Below, in pieces: positions 17,605-35,104 of a stretch of 64,000 nucleotides of DNA. The stretch is from JAICYJ01 sp035695105 (GTDB taxonomy: Bacteria; Actinomycetota; Thermoleophilia; Gaiellales; JAICJC01). How positions within the stretch are numbered: the stretch's first letter is position 1; every line of letters begins with the position of its first letter. The stretch lies in NCBI GenBank assembly GCA_035695105.1, contig DASSEV010000004.1, positions 1-64,000 on the forward strand, read 5' to 3'. The notes beneath the pieces are model-generated. The model was not told the DNA's origin. It made no database searches and saw nothing but the letters and a program-made list of their open reading frames with translations. Both the position numbers and the translations under genes were made by a program.

Positions 17605-17901
17605 TTAGACCCCCGGTCCGAATGCTTCGATTGTCTGGCCCTCGGCCACGGTCACCACGGCCTTCTTCCAGCCGCTGCGCGTGCCCGCGGTCATCCCGCG
17701 GCGCTTGGGCTTCGCGGGCACCTTGCTGACGTTGACGTCGAGCACCGTCACGTCGAACACCTGCTCGACGGCCTGGCGGATCTGGGTCTTATGCGCCTTC
17801 GGGTGGACGCGGAACGTGTACTTGCCGCGCTCGGCGATAAGCCCGTAGCTCTTCTCCGAGACGACCGGCGAGATCAGGATCGAACGGGGATCGCCGTTCA
17901 C
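17605..17901 (-). CDS. rplW: 50S ribosomal protein L23
   Basis: A 98-residue L23 (ILISPVVSEKSYGLIAERGKYTFRVHPKAHKTQIRQAVEQVF). It forms the docking site for trigger factor and signal recognition particle at the tunnel exit. It overlaps the rplD stop by 4 bp. Confidence 0.97.
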   Translation of the reverse strand: MNGDPRSILISPVVSEKSYGLIAERGKYTFRVHPKAHKTQIRQAVEQVFDVTVLDVNVSKVPAKPKRRGMTAGTRSGWKKAVVTVAEGQTIEAFGPGV

Positions 17902-18518
17902 TCGGATCCACCTCCCTCGAGCACCTCGAGCGCCGCCTTCGTGACCACCAGCGACCGCGCCCAGACGAGGTCTGCGACCTCGACCGAGCCGACCTCGACG
18001 ACGTGCGTGCGATCAAGGTTGCGGAAGGCGCGGTCGACGGCGTCCTCGCCGCGGGCGATCACGACCACCAACGGGCGCTCGCTGCGCCAGCCGGACACCA
18101 GCTCGTGGGCCGCCTTGGTGCGCGGCTCCTTCAGCTTCCCGCCGTCCAGCGCGGCCAGCGTGCCGTCGGCGGCGTGCGCGGAGAGCGCGATGCGGATCGC
18201 CTTCAGATGCGCCTTCCGGTTGACCTTGCCCGTGTAGTTGCGCGGGTGCGGCCCGAACACGACACCGCCGCCCGTCCACTGCGGAGCGCGGGTCGTGCCC
18301 TGCCGGGCGCGGCCGGTGCCCTTCTGGCGCCACGGTTTGGCACGACCCCCGGCCACACGGCCACGGGTCTTGGTGTCGTGGGTGCCCTGGCGGCGAGCCG
18401 CCAGCTCGGCCTTGACGACCTCGTGCACGAGCGCGTCGTTGCGCTCGAGGCCGAAGACGTCCTCGGCCAGCTTGGCCTTTGTCGTGGCTCCCAGGGTGGG
18501 GGCGCTGAGCGCGGCCAT
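17898..18518 (-). CDS. rplD: 50S ribosomal protein L4
   Basis: A 206-residue L4. The extended loop that reaches into the exit tunnel is recognisable (GRVAGGRAKPWRQKGTGRARQGTTRAPQWTGGGVVFGP), and the globular part follows. In some bacteria L4 represses the S10 operon. ATG 18518 overlaps the rplC stop by one base; the longer open frame upstream is a shadow of rplC. Confidence 0.97.
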   Translation of the reverse strand: MAALSAPTLGATTKAKLAEDVFGLERNDALVHEVVKAELAARRQGTHDTKTRGRVAGGRAKPWRQKGTGRARQGTTRAPQWTGGGVVFGPHPRNYTGKVNRKAHLKAIRIALSAHAADGTLAALDGGKLKEPRTKAAHELVSGWRSERPLVVVIARGEDAVDRAFRNLDRTHVVEVGSVEVADLVWARSLVVTKAALEVLEGGGSE

Positions 18519-19141
18519 CAGCTGTCGCTCCTGATCTCGACGATGCCGCCGACCGAGCCGGGAACCGCCCCGGCGATCAGCAGCAGGTTGCGCTCGGCGT
18601 CGATCTCGGCCACCCGCAGGCCGCGCTGGGTGACGCGCTTGTCGCCCATGTGGCCGGCCATGCGGATGCCCTTGAACACGCGCGACGGTGTCGCCGAGGC
18701 GCCGATCGATCCCGGCGCCCGGACGTTGTGGGAGCCGTGGCTCTTGGGGCCGCGGCCGAAGTTGTGCCGCTTGATCGTGCCGGCGAACCCCTTGCCCTTC
18801 GACCGGCCGCTGACCTTGATGCGCTCGCCGACCTCGAACGCCTCGACGGTCACCGTTTCGCCGGCGGCGAAGCCCTCGGCGTCGCGGAACTCGACCAGAT
18901 GCCGGTGTGGGGCCACGCCGGCGTGCTTGAGGTGGCCCACCTCGGGCTTGCTCAGCTTGCGCTCCTTGATCTCGCCGTAGGCGAGCTGGAGGGCGGTGTA
19001 GCCGTCGACGTCGGGCGTACGTACGTGGACGACCGGGCACGGGCCCGCCTCGACCACGGTGACGGGCGTGACGACGCCCGACTCCTGGTCGAACAACTGG
19101 GTCATGCCGATCTTCCTGCCGATGATGCCTTTGCCTGCCAC
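18518..19141 (-). CDS. rplC: 50S ribosomal protein L3
   Basis: A 207-residue L3 (GIIGRKIGMTQLFDQESGVVTPVTVVEAGPC), with the finger that approaches the peptidyl-transferase centre (RGPKSHGSHNVRAPGSIGASATPSRVFKG). Normal length. Stop and start overlap rplD and rpsJ by 1 bp. Confidence 0.98.
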   Translation of the reverse strand: MAGKGIIGRKIGMTQLFDQESGVVTPVTVVEAGPCPVVHVRTPDVDGYTALQLAYGEIKERKLSKPEVGHLKHAGVAPHRHLVEFRDAEGFAAGETVTVEAFEVGERIKVSGRSKGKGFAGTIKRHNFGRGPKSHGSHNVRAPGSIGASATPSRVFKGIRMAGHMGDKRVTQRGLRVAEIDAERNLLLIAGAVPGSVGGIVEIRSDS

Positions 19142-19449
19142 TAGAGCTTGATCTCGATGTCCACGCCCGCAGGCAGATCGAGCCGCATCAGCGAGTCGAC
19201 CGTCTTGGGCGTCGGTTGGTGGATGTCGATCAGCCGCTTGTGCGTGCGGATCTCGAAGTGCTCGCGCGAGTCCTTGTCCTTGAAGGGACTGCGGATCACG
19301 CAGTAGACGTTCTTCTCGGTCGGCAGCGGAACGGGGCCGGAGACCGTTGCCCCGGTCCGCTGCGCGGTCTCGACGATCGAGCGAGCCGACAGGTCGACCT
19401 GCGTATGGTCGTACCCCTTCAGCCGGATTCGGATCTTCTGCTGGGCCAC
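19141..19449 (-). CDS. rpsJ: 30S ribosomal protein S10
   Basis: A 102-residue S10/NusE from GTG 19449 (AQQKIRIRLKGYDHTQVD). It has a dual role as a ribosomal protein and as NusE in antitermination with NusG and NusA. It is the first gene of the S10 cluster and lies 22 bp after tuf, with no clear terminator between, so EF-Tu and the S10 operon may be co-transcribed. Confidence 0.97.
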   Translation of the reverse strand: MAQQKIRIRLKGYDHTQVDLSARSIVETAQRTGATVSGPVPLPTEKNVYCVIRSPFKDKDSREHFEIRTHKRLIDIHQPTPKTVDSLMRLDLPAGVDIEIKL

Positions 19450-19471
19450 TGTCGGTTCGCCTTCTCTCTGG

Positions 19472-20662
<1,191 letters not shown>

Positions 20663-20686
20663 TGTCTTCTCCGGTCTCCTTCTGCC

Positions 20687-22795
20687 CTAGGCCTGGCTCT
20701 CGGTGAGCTTCTCTGCGATGGAATTGGGGACTTCTGCGTAGTGCAGGAACTGCATCGTGTAGGTGGCGCGCCCCTGGCTCATGGTGCGGACGTCGGTGGC
20801 GTAGCCGAACATCTCGGCCAGCGGCACCTTCGCCCGGATCACCTGCGCGTTCCCGCGCGGCTCCATGCCCTCGATCTGGCCGCGCCGTGAGTTGATGTTG
20901 CCGATGACGTCGCCCATGTACTCCTCCGGGGTGACGACCTCGACGGCCATCACCGGCTCGAGCAGGACGGGCTTCGCGCGCCTCGAGGCCTCCTTGAAGG
21001 CCATGGAGCCCGCAACCTTGAAGGCCATCTCCGAGGAGTCGACCTCGTGGTAGCTGCCGTCGACCAGCTGCACCTTGATATCGACGACGGGGAAGCCGGC
21101 GAGCACGCCCGCCTCCATCGCCTCCTGGATGCCGGCGTCGATCGACGGGATGTACTCCCGCGGGATGGCGCCGCCAACGATCTTGTTCTCGAACTCGTAG
21201 CCGCCGCCCTGCTCGTTCGGCTCCAGATTGATGACCGCGTCGCCGTACTGGCCGCGGCCGCCGGACTGGCGGACGAACTTGCCGCGGATCCCCTGGACGG
21301 GGTTGCGCACCGTCTCCCGGTAGGCGACCTGCGGGCGGCCGACGTTGGCGTCCACCTTGAACTCGCGCATCAGGCGGTCGACGATGATCTCGAGGTGCAG
21401 CTCGCCCATGCCGGCGATGATGGTCTGGCCGGTCTCCTCGTTCGTGCGCACGCGGAAGGTGGGATCCTCCTCGGCGAGGCGCTGGAGGGCGGCGGCGAGC
21501 TTGTCCTGGTCGGCCTTCGTCTTCGGCTCGACGGCGACGTCGATGACGGGGTCGGGGAAGTCGATCGACTCGAGCAGCACGGGCGCGTCCGGGTCGCACA
21601 GCGTGTCGCCCGTGGTGGTCTGCTTGAGCCCGACGGCGGCGGCGATGGCGCCGGCGCCGACCTGGTCGACGTCCTCGCGGTGGTTCGCGTGCATCTCGAG
21701 CAGGCGGCCGACGCGCTCCTTGCGGTCGGTGGCCGTGTTCAGCACGTACGAGCCGGAGTTGAGCCTGCCCGAGTAGACGCGGAAGTAGGTCAGCTTGCCG
21801 ACGAACGGGTCTGACATGACCTTGAAGGCGAGCGCCGAGAACGGCGCGTCCAGGCGCGCCTCGCGCTCGGTCGGCTCGCCCGTCTTCGGGTCCGTGCCGG
21901 TGACGGCGGGCACGTCGATCGGCGAGGGCAGGTAGTCGATGACAGCGTCGAGCAGCGGCTGGATGCCCTTGTTCTTGAAGGCGCTGCCGAGCACGACGGG
22001 CGTGATCGAGATATCCAGCGTGGCGGCGCGGATGGCGGCCTTGAGCTTGTCGGCCTCGATCGGCTCGTCCTCGAGGAAGGCGATCATGATGTCGTCGTCG
22101 TGGTCGGCGACGGCCTCGATCAGGTCGTGGCGGTACTGCTCGGCCTGCTCCTTGAGCTCGGACGGCACCTCGTCCTCCTCCCACGTCTGGCCCAGTGGGT
22201 CGACGTAGCGGATGGCCTTCATGGTGATCAGGTCGACGTGGCCGATGAACTGATCCTCGGCGCCGATCGGGATCTGGACGGGGACGGGCTTCGCGCCCAG
22301 GCGCTCGATCATGGTCTCGATGGCATTGAAGAAGTCGGCGCCGGTGCGGTCCATCTTGTTGATGAACGCGATGCGGGGCACCTGGTACTTGTCGGCCTGG
22401 CGCCAGACCGTCTCGGACTGGGGCTGGACGCCGGCCACCGAGTCGAACAGCGCGACGGCGCCGTCAAGCACGCGCAGCGAGCGCTCGACCTCGACGGTGA
22501 AGTCCACGTGCCCGGGCGTGTCGATGATGTTGATGCGGTGGTCGGCCCAGAAGCATGTGGTGGCAGCCGACGTGATCGTGATACCGCGCTCCTGCTCCTG
22601 CACCATCCAGTCCATGGTGGCGGCGCCCTCGTGCACCTCGCCCATCTTGTGGGAGCGGCCGGTGTAGTAGAGGATGCGCTCGGTCGCGGTTGTCTTGCCG
22701 GCGTCGATGTGCGCCATGATGCCGATGTTGCGGACGCGGTCGAGCTCGTCCATCTTCGGCACGCGGCTGCCTGCCTGTGTCTGTGTTACTGCCAT
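20687..22795 (-). CDS. fusA: elongation factor G
   Basis: A 702-residue EF-G, the translocation GTPase. The G domain has AHIDAGKTT, DTPGHVDFT and NKMDR. Domain IV is intact (FVRQSGGRGQYGDAVINLEPNEQGGGYEFENKIVGGAIP). ATG 22795 is the family start; the frame is open further upstream across rpsG. It follows rpsG by 7 bp. No duplication or fusidic-acid-type protein is evident. Confidence 0.99.
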   Translation of the reverse strand: MAVTQTQAGSRVPKMDELDRVRNIGIMAHIDAGKTTATERILYYTGRSHKMGEVHEGAATMDWMVQEQERGITITSAATTCFWADHRINIIDTPGHVDFTVEVERSLRVLDGAVALFDSVAGVQPQSETVWRQADKYQVPRIAFINKMDRTGADFFNAIETMIERLGAKPVPVQIPIGAEDQFIGHVDLITMKAIRYVDPLGQTWEEDEVPSELKEQAEQYRHDLIEAVADHDDDIMIAFLEDEPIEADKLKAAIRAATLDISITPVVLGSAFKNKGIQPLLDAVIDYLPSPIDVPAVTGTDPKTGEPTEREARLDAPFSALAFKVMSDPFVGKLTYFRVYSGRLNSGSYVLNTATDRKERVGRLLEMHANHREDVDQVGAGAIAAAVGLKQTTTGDTLCDPDAPVLLESIDFPDPVIDVAVEPKTKADQDKLAAALQRLAEEDPTFRVRTNEETGQTIIAGMGELHLEIIVDRLMREFKVDANVGRPQVAYRETVRNPVQGIRGKFVRQSGGRGQYGDAVINLEPNEQGGGYEFENKIVGGAIPREYIPSIDAGIQEAMEAGVLAGFPVVDIKVQLVDGSYHEVDSSEMAFKVAGSMAFKEASRRAKPVLLEPVMAVEVVTPEEYMGDVIGNINSRRGQIEGMEPRGNAQVIRAKVPLAEMFGYATDVRTMSQGRATYTMQFLHYAEVPNSIAEKLTESQA

Positions 22796-22802
22796 AGCGT
22801 GA

Positions 22803-23273
22803 TTACCACCGGTAATGGGCGAAGGCCTTGTTGGCCTGCGCCATTCGGTAGATGTCGTCCTTCTTCTTGTAGGCGCCTCCCTGCTGATTGGAGGCGTCGA
22901 GGATCTCGGCGGCGAGCTTCTCGTGCATCTCCTTCTCGCGCCGCTGGCGGGAGAAGGTGACGAGCCAGCGCACGGCCAGGGTGCGGGCGCGGCGCTGCGG
23001 CACCTCGACGGGCACCTGGTAGTTGGCACCGCCGACGCGGCGGGAGCGCACCTCGAGCACGGGCGTGACCGACTTGATGGCGCGCTCGAGCACCTCAACG
23101 GGGCTCTGGCCGGTCTTCTGGCCGACGGACTCGAGGGCCAGGTAGACGATGCGCTCGGCGCTCGACTTCTTGCCGTCCAGCATCACGCGGTTGATCACCT
23201 GGGTGACCAGCGTGGAGTCGTAGACCGGGTCGCGCAGGAGGGCGCGCGGTGTGATCTCGGCACGACGGGGCAT
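22803..23273 (-). CDS. rpsG: 30S ribosomal protein S7
   Basis: A 156-residue S7 (MPRRAEITPRALLRDPVYDSTLVTQ ... QGGAYKKKDDIYRMAQANKAFAHYRW). It starts assembly of the 30S head and is a known translational repressor of the str operon in Escherichia coli. The ATG overlaps the rpsL stop by 1 bp, as expected for coupling. Confidence 0.98.
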   Translation of the reverse strand: MPRRAEITPRALLRDPVYDSTLVTQVINRVMLDGKKSSAERIVYLALESVGQKTGQSPVEVLERAIKSVTPVLEVRSRRVGGANYQVPVEVPQRRARTLAVRWLVTFSRQRREKEMHEKLAAEILDASNQQGGAYKKKDDIYRMAQANKAFAHYRW

Positions 23274-23647
23274 CAGCCGCCACCCCGCTTCGCGCCGTAC
23301 TTGGAACGAGCCTGCTTGCGGTCGTTGACGCCCGAGGTGTCGAGCGCGGCGCGGATGATCTTGTAGCGCACGCCCGGCAGGTCCTTGACGCGGCCGCCGC
23401 GGATCAGCACGACAGAGTGCTCCTGCAGGTTGTGGCCGACGCCGGGGATGTAGGCGGTGACCTCCATGCCATTGGTGAGGCGCACACGGGCGACCTTGCG
23501 AAGGGCCGAATTCGGCTTCTTCGGGGTCACGGTGTAGACGCGCGTGCAGACGCCGCGCTTCTGCGGAGCTCCGCGCAGCGCGGGGGTCTTGGTCTTCCCG
23601 ACCGCCTGCGTGCGCGGGCGGCGGACAAGCTGATTGATCGTGGGCAT
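23273..23647 (-). CDS. rpsL: 30S ribosomal protein S12
   Basis: A 124-residue S12, part of the decoding centre. The segments where streptomycin-resistance mutations occur (TPKKPNSALRK and GRVKDLPGVRY) carry the sensitive Lys residues. ATG 23647 is the family start (PTINQLVRRPRTQAVGKTKTPAL). It is the first gene of the str operon, with a promoter candidate about 65 nt upstream; a plus-strand RAYT lies beyond it. Confidence 0.98.
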   Translation of the reverse strand: MPTINQLVRRPRTQAVGKTKTPALRGAPQKRGVCTRVYTVTPKKPNSALRKVARVRLTNGMEVTAYIPGVGHNLQEHSVVLIRGGRVKDLPGVRYKIIRAALDTSGVNDRKQARSKYGAKRGGG

Positions 23648-23688
23648 ACCGGGGACAGGCTCTTCCGTTCGAAGGCAAAAAGAGAGCA

Positions 23689-23701
23689 GCCCGAAACGGG
23701 C
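23689..23701 (-). promoter_or_regulatory. leader hairpin followed by T-rich tract, upstream of rpsL
   Basis: GCCCG-AAA-CGGGC is a perfect 5-bp stem. In the direction of rpsL it is followed by TGCTCTCTTTTTGCC, so it has the outline of a short attenuator in the rpsL leader, between the promoter candidate and the ATG at 23647. The stem is short, so this is tentative. Confidence 0.35.
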
Positions 23702-23712
23702 CGCGACCGTGG

Positions 23713-23740
23713 ACTCTAGCACAGGCATGCCGGTGAGCAA
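23713..23740 (-). promoter_or_regulatory. candidate sigma-70-type promoter for rpsL-rpsG-fusA-tuf
   Basis: Minus strand: TTGCTC, 16-bp spacer, TAGAGT. The -10 matches TANNNT and the -35 keeps TTG. The start would fall near 23706, giving a leader of about 60 nt. No better candidate was seen in this spacer. Confidence 0.5.
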
Positions 23741-23833
23741 GCGGTATCCAGAGCCGTGAAAAGGTTCGCCAAGCGAGTCGAATCTTCTCACGCCGTATCG
23801 TAACGAGCGATCCTCGATGAGGTCTCATCGCCA

Positions 23834-23875
23834 GCGTCCGAAAGAGGCCCCAAACCGCCTCAGAGGCAGTGCCGG
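23834..23875 (+). repeat. REP-like unit A upstream of RAYT copy 2
   Basis: GCGTCCGA at its start and the palindrome GCCTC-A-GAGGC (23857-23867) followed by AGTGCCGG. Unit B is the same type 110 bp further on: the last 15 bp of the core are identical and the first part is mostly conserved. Both units lie in the 414-bp gene-free stretch 23648-24061, which otherwise holds the rpsL promoter and leader. Confidence 0.65.
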
Positions 23876-23943
23876 ACGGCGACGGTCCGCCGTGACGATC
23901 TTGGAGCTGGAGGCAGACAACCGTGGCAAGTACACGGCTCGAG

Positions 23944-23986
23944 GCGTCCGATATCAGCCCGAAAACGCCTCAGAGGCAGTGTCCGG
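23944..23986 (+). repeat. REP-like unit B upstream of RAYT copy 2
   Basis: Second copy: GCGTCCGA, then GCCTC-A-GAGGC at 23967-23977 and AGTGTCCGG. Its palindrome ends 85 nt before the RAYT ATG. Paired units in direct orientation close to a RAYT are the usual arrangement of REP substrates (BIME-like). Occurrence elsewhere in the genome cannot be judged from one window. Confidence 0.65.
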
Positions 23987-24061
23987 CCCGCGAGGCAGGT
24001 TGTTGGGGAACTGCTGCGGTTCGTCACGCCGTTGTTATGTGCGTTTCCGTACGGTTTCCGC

Positions 24062-24635
24062 ATGGCTTCCCCACGACGCAAGGACTATGCCGGGGCGATC
24101 CACCATGTCGCTGTCAACGGCAACAACCATCAGCCCATGTTCCTCGACGATCAGGATCGCCGTCACTGCCTGTTCCTACTGGGCGAAAGCGCGCAGCGCT
24201 ACGGATGGCATGTCTGGGCCTACTGCCAGCTGGACACCCATTGGCACATGGTCGTTCGCACGCCGGATAGGACGCTCTCCAACGGGATGAGGCGACTCAA
24301 CAGCTGTTATTCGATCGCGTTCAATCAACGGCACGGGCGGAGCGGCCACTCGCTCCGGCACCGGTTCATGTCGGTCACGGTGGAGACGCAGGGCCATCTG
24401 AAAGAGCTCACCAGGTACCTACCCCTCAACCCCGTCCGCGCCGGGCTTTGCACCGATCCGGAGGCCTGGCCTTGGTCGAGCTACCGGCACGATCTCGGCA
24501 TGACGGAGCCGCCACCATGGATGGTGGACGGCTGGACCACGTACGCCCATCGCTCGGTGGATCGCCTCCGTGACTACGTGGCGGAGGGGATGGCGGAGCG
24601 GGACGCCCAGTGGGCGCCCGGCTCCGATCCCACGC

Positions 24636-24661
<26 letters not shown>
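24062..24661 (+). CDS. REP-associated tyrosine transposase (RAYT), copy 2
   Basis: A 199-residue Y1/HUH transposase: HUH motif in LDTHWHMVV, probable catalytic Tyr in RYLPLNPVRAGL, followed by WPWSSYRHDL. It is clearly related to the copy at 1707-2255 across its length (GAIHHVAVNGNNHQPMFLDD against GAIQHVAVNGNNGQPMFLDA) but well diverged, so this is not a recent duplication. ATG 24062 begins at the conserved core. It is the only plus-strand gene in the 36-kb minus-strand cluster, lying between rpsL and rpoC, and its last 26 bp overlap the end of rpoC. Confidence 0.92.
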
Positions 24662-29153
<4,492 letters not shown>

Positions 29154-29208
29154 CGGGGTGTCTCCTCACTCTGAGAGTGTGTGATGTTCGAAGCGGTGTG
29201 TGGGGCGG

Positions 29209-32814
<3,606 letters not shown>

Positions 32815-32884
32815 AGCAAAGCCTCCCGGCAGGGCTCGAAGGGGAATCAGGCGGGTCGGATCCGGACCAAGGGCGCAACCGAGA

Positions 32885-32913
32885 ACCCTAGCAGGGGGCG
32901 ATTGCTCACGCAA
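32885..32913 (-). promoter_or_regulatory. second candidate promoter for rpoBC
   Basis: Minus strand: TTGCGT, 17-bp spacer, TAGGGT. The start would be near 32877, about 60 nt before the rpoB TTG. It is weaker in consensus match than the upstream candidate at 32972-32999. Confidence 0.4.
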
Positions 32914-32971
32914 ACAGGGTAGGTCGACCCCACCCGCGGGATGGGCGTCCGCTGACGGGGTACCTGGGGTC

Positions 32972-32999
32972 ACTATACCCCATCGCCTCCGGCGGTCAA
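32972..32999 (-). promoter_or_regulatory. strong candidate promoter for rpoBC
   Basis: Minus strand: TTGACC, 16-bp spacer, TATAGT. This is the best consensus-like promoter seen in the window (5/6 and 5/6 matches). The start would fall near 32965, giving a leader of about 150 nt before rpoB. Its presence means rpoBC need not depend on the rplJL promoter. Confidence 0.65.
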
Positions 33000-33062
33000 G
33001 TGGCGGATCTCCGCTCGGAGAACGGGATCCACCGCCCTCGGCTGATGCCTACTCTGACAACG

Positions 33063-34343
33063 TCAGCTGAACTTCCACGACCCGCCCTTGGCGTACGCAT
33101 GCGCCTCGCCGACCACGGTCGCGAACGACACGCCGAGTGCATGCTGGAACGCGCGGCGCACGTCGTCGGCGGTGATGTGGCTGCCCGTGTGGCCGAACGC
33201 CCGGCCCAGCCGGCGCAGCGCGGGCGCGCCGCCGTGGCGGGTGAGGATCACGTGCACCATCGCGAGCGCATCCTGGCCGGCCAGCTGCTGCGCCGCGCCG
33301 TTCAGGCCCCACAGCGGCTCCCGCATCGTCCAGCGATCGAGCGTGGGGTAGCCCGGGTACGCCGCCGCGATCCGGTCGAGCGGCAGTCCGTACCCGCGGC
33401 TGTTCAGGTAGCGGTTCTGCTCGTACGCGTCGACTCCCGCCCGCAGGCTGGTGGGAGCGTGCCGGAGCGACGGCGCCGTTGCCAGATGTGTCATCAGAGC
33501 CGTGATCACGGCTCCCCGGCTGATCGGGTCGATCCGCCGGTACTGGTTCAGGAAGACGAACGCGAACGGGCCCGCCACTGAGCCGGCGGGCAGCACCTGG
33601 CCAGCATCGCGGCCGAGCAGCTGGTCGGCCTGCGCGGCATCGTTCACCGCGAGGATCAGCGGATGCGCCGCCGCAGCGCCTCCGCCGTACGTCCCGTGCA
33701 GGTCGGGGGCCGCGGCGTCCGCCAGCTTCCGGATCTCGGCCGCCTGCCGGCGGGCGCCGGCACCGAACACGACCGCCGCGCTCGTCCCCCGCAGCACCCT
33801 GGGATCCTGCAGCACTACCAGACCGCTCGGCTGCGCGGCCACGCTCGGGTCGGCCGTGACGTCGTCGGCCACGCGCCACCGCCCGTGAGCGGGAGCCAGC
33901 AGCAGCACCCGCGTGCCGAGCGGCAGCACGTCCGGGGCCGGCGTACCGGCCAGCCGACCCCGCAGTGCAACGGCGACGGCACGGTCGTCGGCCGGCGCGG
34001 AGGACGGCCGCGCCGACGGCGAGGCATCGCCCGCGGCCCGGGCAACCGGGATGGCATGGAGCCATCGCGCCAGCTGCTCGAGGCGCTGCCCGGCGCCGGC
34101 GCCGGCGGGCGCCGCCAGCGCGTCGGCCGTCGCGGCATCGCCCTCGGCCAGCGCCGTCAGGTAGCGGCGGGCGACCGACAGCGCCGCGCGAGCCGTGGGC
34201 ACGTTCGGGGACTGCAGAGGCGGAGCCGAGGACGCGGGCGGAGCCGGACGCGAACCCGACGAGGCTGCCTGTGACCCGCTGCAGCCGGCGGCGAGGAGCG
34301 CTGCGGCGGCCAGCCACGCAACCGCCTTGCGGCGCACGGGCAC
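33063..34343 (-). CDS. secreted lipoprotein of unknown function
   Basis: A 426-residue protein from GTG. The signal peptide ends in a lipobox (LAAAALLAAGCSGS, lipidated Cys21), so it should be anchored on the outer face of the membrane. An Ser/Pro/Ala linker follows. The body contains AAVVFGAGARRQAAEIRKLADAAAPDLH and a segment ITALMTHLATAPSLRHAP, in the place where membrane-anchored gluzincin-like peptidases have an HExxH helix; the Glu is missing, so if related it is probably inactive. I do not recognise a named family. It follows the NlpC/P60 gene by 1 bp, both placed between rplL and rpoB. Confidence 0.75.
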   Translation of the reverse strand: MPVRRKAVAWLAAAALLAAGCSGSQAASSGSRPAPPASSAPPLQSPNVPTARAALSVARRYLTALAEGDAATADALAAPAGAGAGQRLEQLARWLHAIPVARAAGDASPSARPSSAPADDRAVAVALRGRLAGTPAPDVLPLGTRVLLLAPAHGRWRVADDVTADPSVAAQPSGLVVLQDPRVLRGTSAAVVFGAGARRQAAEIRKLADAAAPDLHGTYGGGAAAAHPLILAVNDAAQADQLLGRDAGQVLPAGSVAGPFAFVFLNQYRRIDPISRGAVITALMTHLATAPSLRHAPTSLRAGVDAYEQNRYLNSRGYGLPLDRIAAAYPGYPTLDRWTMREPLWGLNGAAQQLAGQDALAMVHVILTRHGGAPALRRLGRAFGHTGSHITADDVRRAFQHALGVSFATVVGEAHAYAKGGSWKFS

Positions 34344-34344
34344 C

Positions 34345-35010
34345 TCAGTCGTCGGCGTCGAAGACGCGGCGCACGGTGCGCAGCCGCTTCTTCAGATCAG
34401 CCGGGTGCTTCTCCTGCACGACCTTGCCGTGGTCGCTGGTGGCGTGCACGATCTCCCCGCCCTCGAGCGCCACAGCGATGTGGTCGCCGTAGCAGAGCAG
34501 ATCGCCGGGCTGCGCGGAGCGCAGCGACACCTCGTGGCCGGCCTCCTCCTGCTGGTTGGCGTTGCGCGGCAGCAGCATGCCGAAGCGCCGGTGGATCGCC
34601 TGCACCAGCCCGGAGCAGTCGATGCCCTCGACCGTCAGCCCGCCCCACTCGTACGGCGCGCCCAGGAACATCAGCGCCGCCTCGGCGATCGCTTCGCCGC
34701 TGGCCTTTCGCCGCGCCGCGGCGAGCGGCTCGGTGCGCAGACCGGGTGCCGGCAGCCAGGTGCCCATGTACCGGTCTGCGGCCTGCGGGACCACCACCAC
34801 GTGCGCGCGATCCTTCGGCAGCGGCTCGCCCAGCGCCTCCGCCTCGAGGTAGCCCTCGTAGCCGTCGGCCAGCTGAACGCGCACCCAGCCGTCCCTGCGC
34901 TCGACCACGTCGACGGGGTCGGCGAAGAGGGCCTGCGTGTGCTGCTCTGCCGAGGCCTTGGGCTTGTCGCGCAGGGGCGCGAACGGACGGATGATGGAAG
35001 CCTTGTCCAC
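34345..35010 (-). CDS. NlpC/P60 family cysteine peptidase with N-terminal SH3-like domain
   Basis: A 221-residue protein. Residues 1-75 or so form a bacterial SH3-like domain (FAPLRDKPKASAEQ ... DGWVRVQLADGYEGYLEAEAL). Residues 100-221 form an NlpC/P60 domain with Cys132 in GIDCSGL, His177 in YGDHIAVAL and His189 in EIVHATSD. Such enzymes cut the stem peptides of peptidoglycan, often between D-iGlu and the diamino acid. No signal peptide is seen from this GTG start, which is unusual; cytoplasmic action on recycled muropeptides is one explanation. It lies between rplL and rpoB, where most bacteria have no gene. Confidence 0.88.
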   Translation of the reverse strand: MDKASIIRPFAPLRDKPKASAEQHTQALFADPVDVVERRDGWVRVQLADGYEGYLEAEALGEPLPKDRAHVVVVPQAADRYMGTWLPAPGLRTEPLAAARRKASGEAIAEAALMFLGAPYEWGGLTVEGIDCSGLVQAIHRRFGMLLPRNANQQEEAGHEVSLRSAQPGDLLCYGDHIAVALEGGEIVHATSDHGKVVQEKHPADLKKRLRTVRRVFDADD

Positions 35011-35056
35011 AGGGGAAGTTTACCGGCGGCCGGGTGGTCGCCGCCGGGAGAACAGG

Positions 35057-35090
35057 CCGCAGCGCCCGGGCGGTGCCGCGGGCGCTGCGG
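35057..35090 (-). terminator. strong hairpin downstream of rplL
   Basis: Perfect 10-bp arms GCAGCGCCCG (35059-35068) and CGGGCGCTGC (35079-35088) with a 10-nt loop, starting 15 bp after the rplL stop. No T-run follows, so it may act as an attenuator or processing site rather than a classical terminator, setting the rplL/rpoB ratio. Confidence 0.55.
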
Positions 35091-35104
35091 CGGAGTCACC
35101 GGTG

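Noticed and set aside
18519..19040. N-terminal extension of rplD into rplC
   Set aside because: Upstream codons are Arg/Gly shadow of rplC; the L4 family start is at ATG 18518 with a 1-bp overlap.
23834..23986. Possible CRISPR array
   Set aside because: Only two repeat units, palindromic, next to a RAYT gene and with no cas genes; REP-type elements explain them better.
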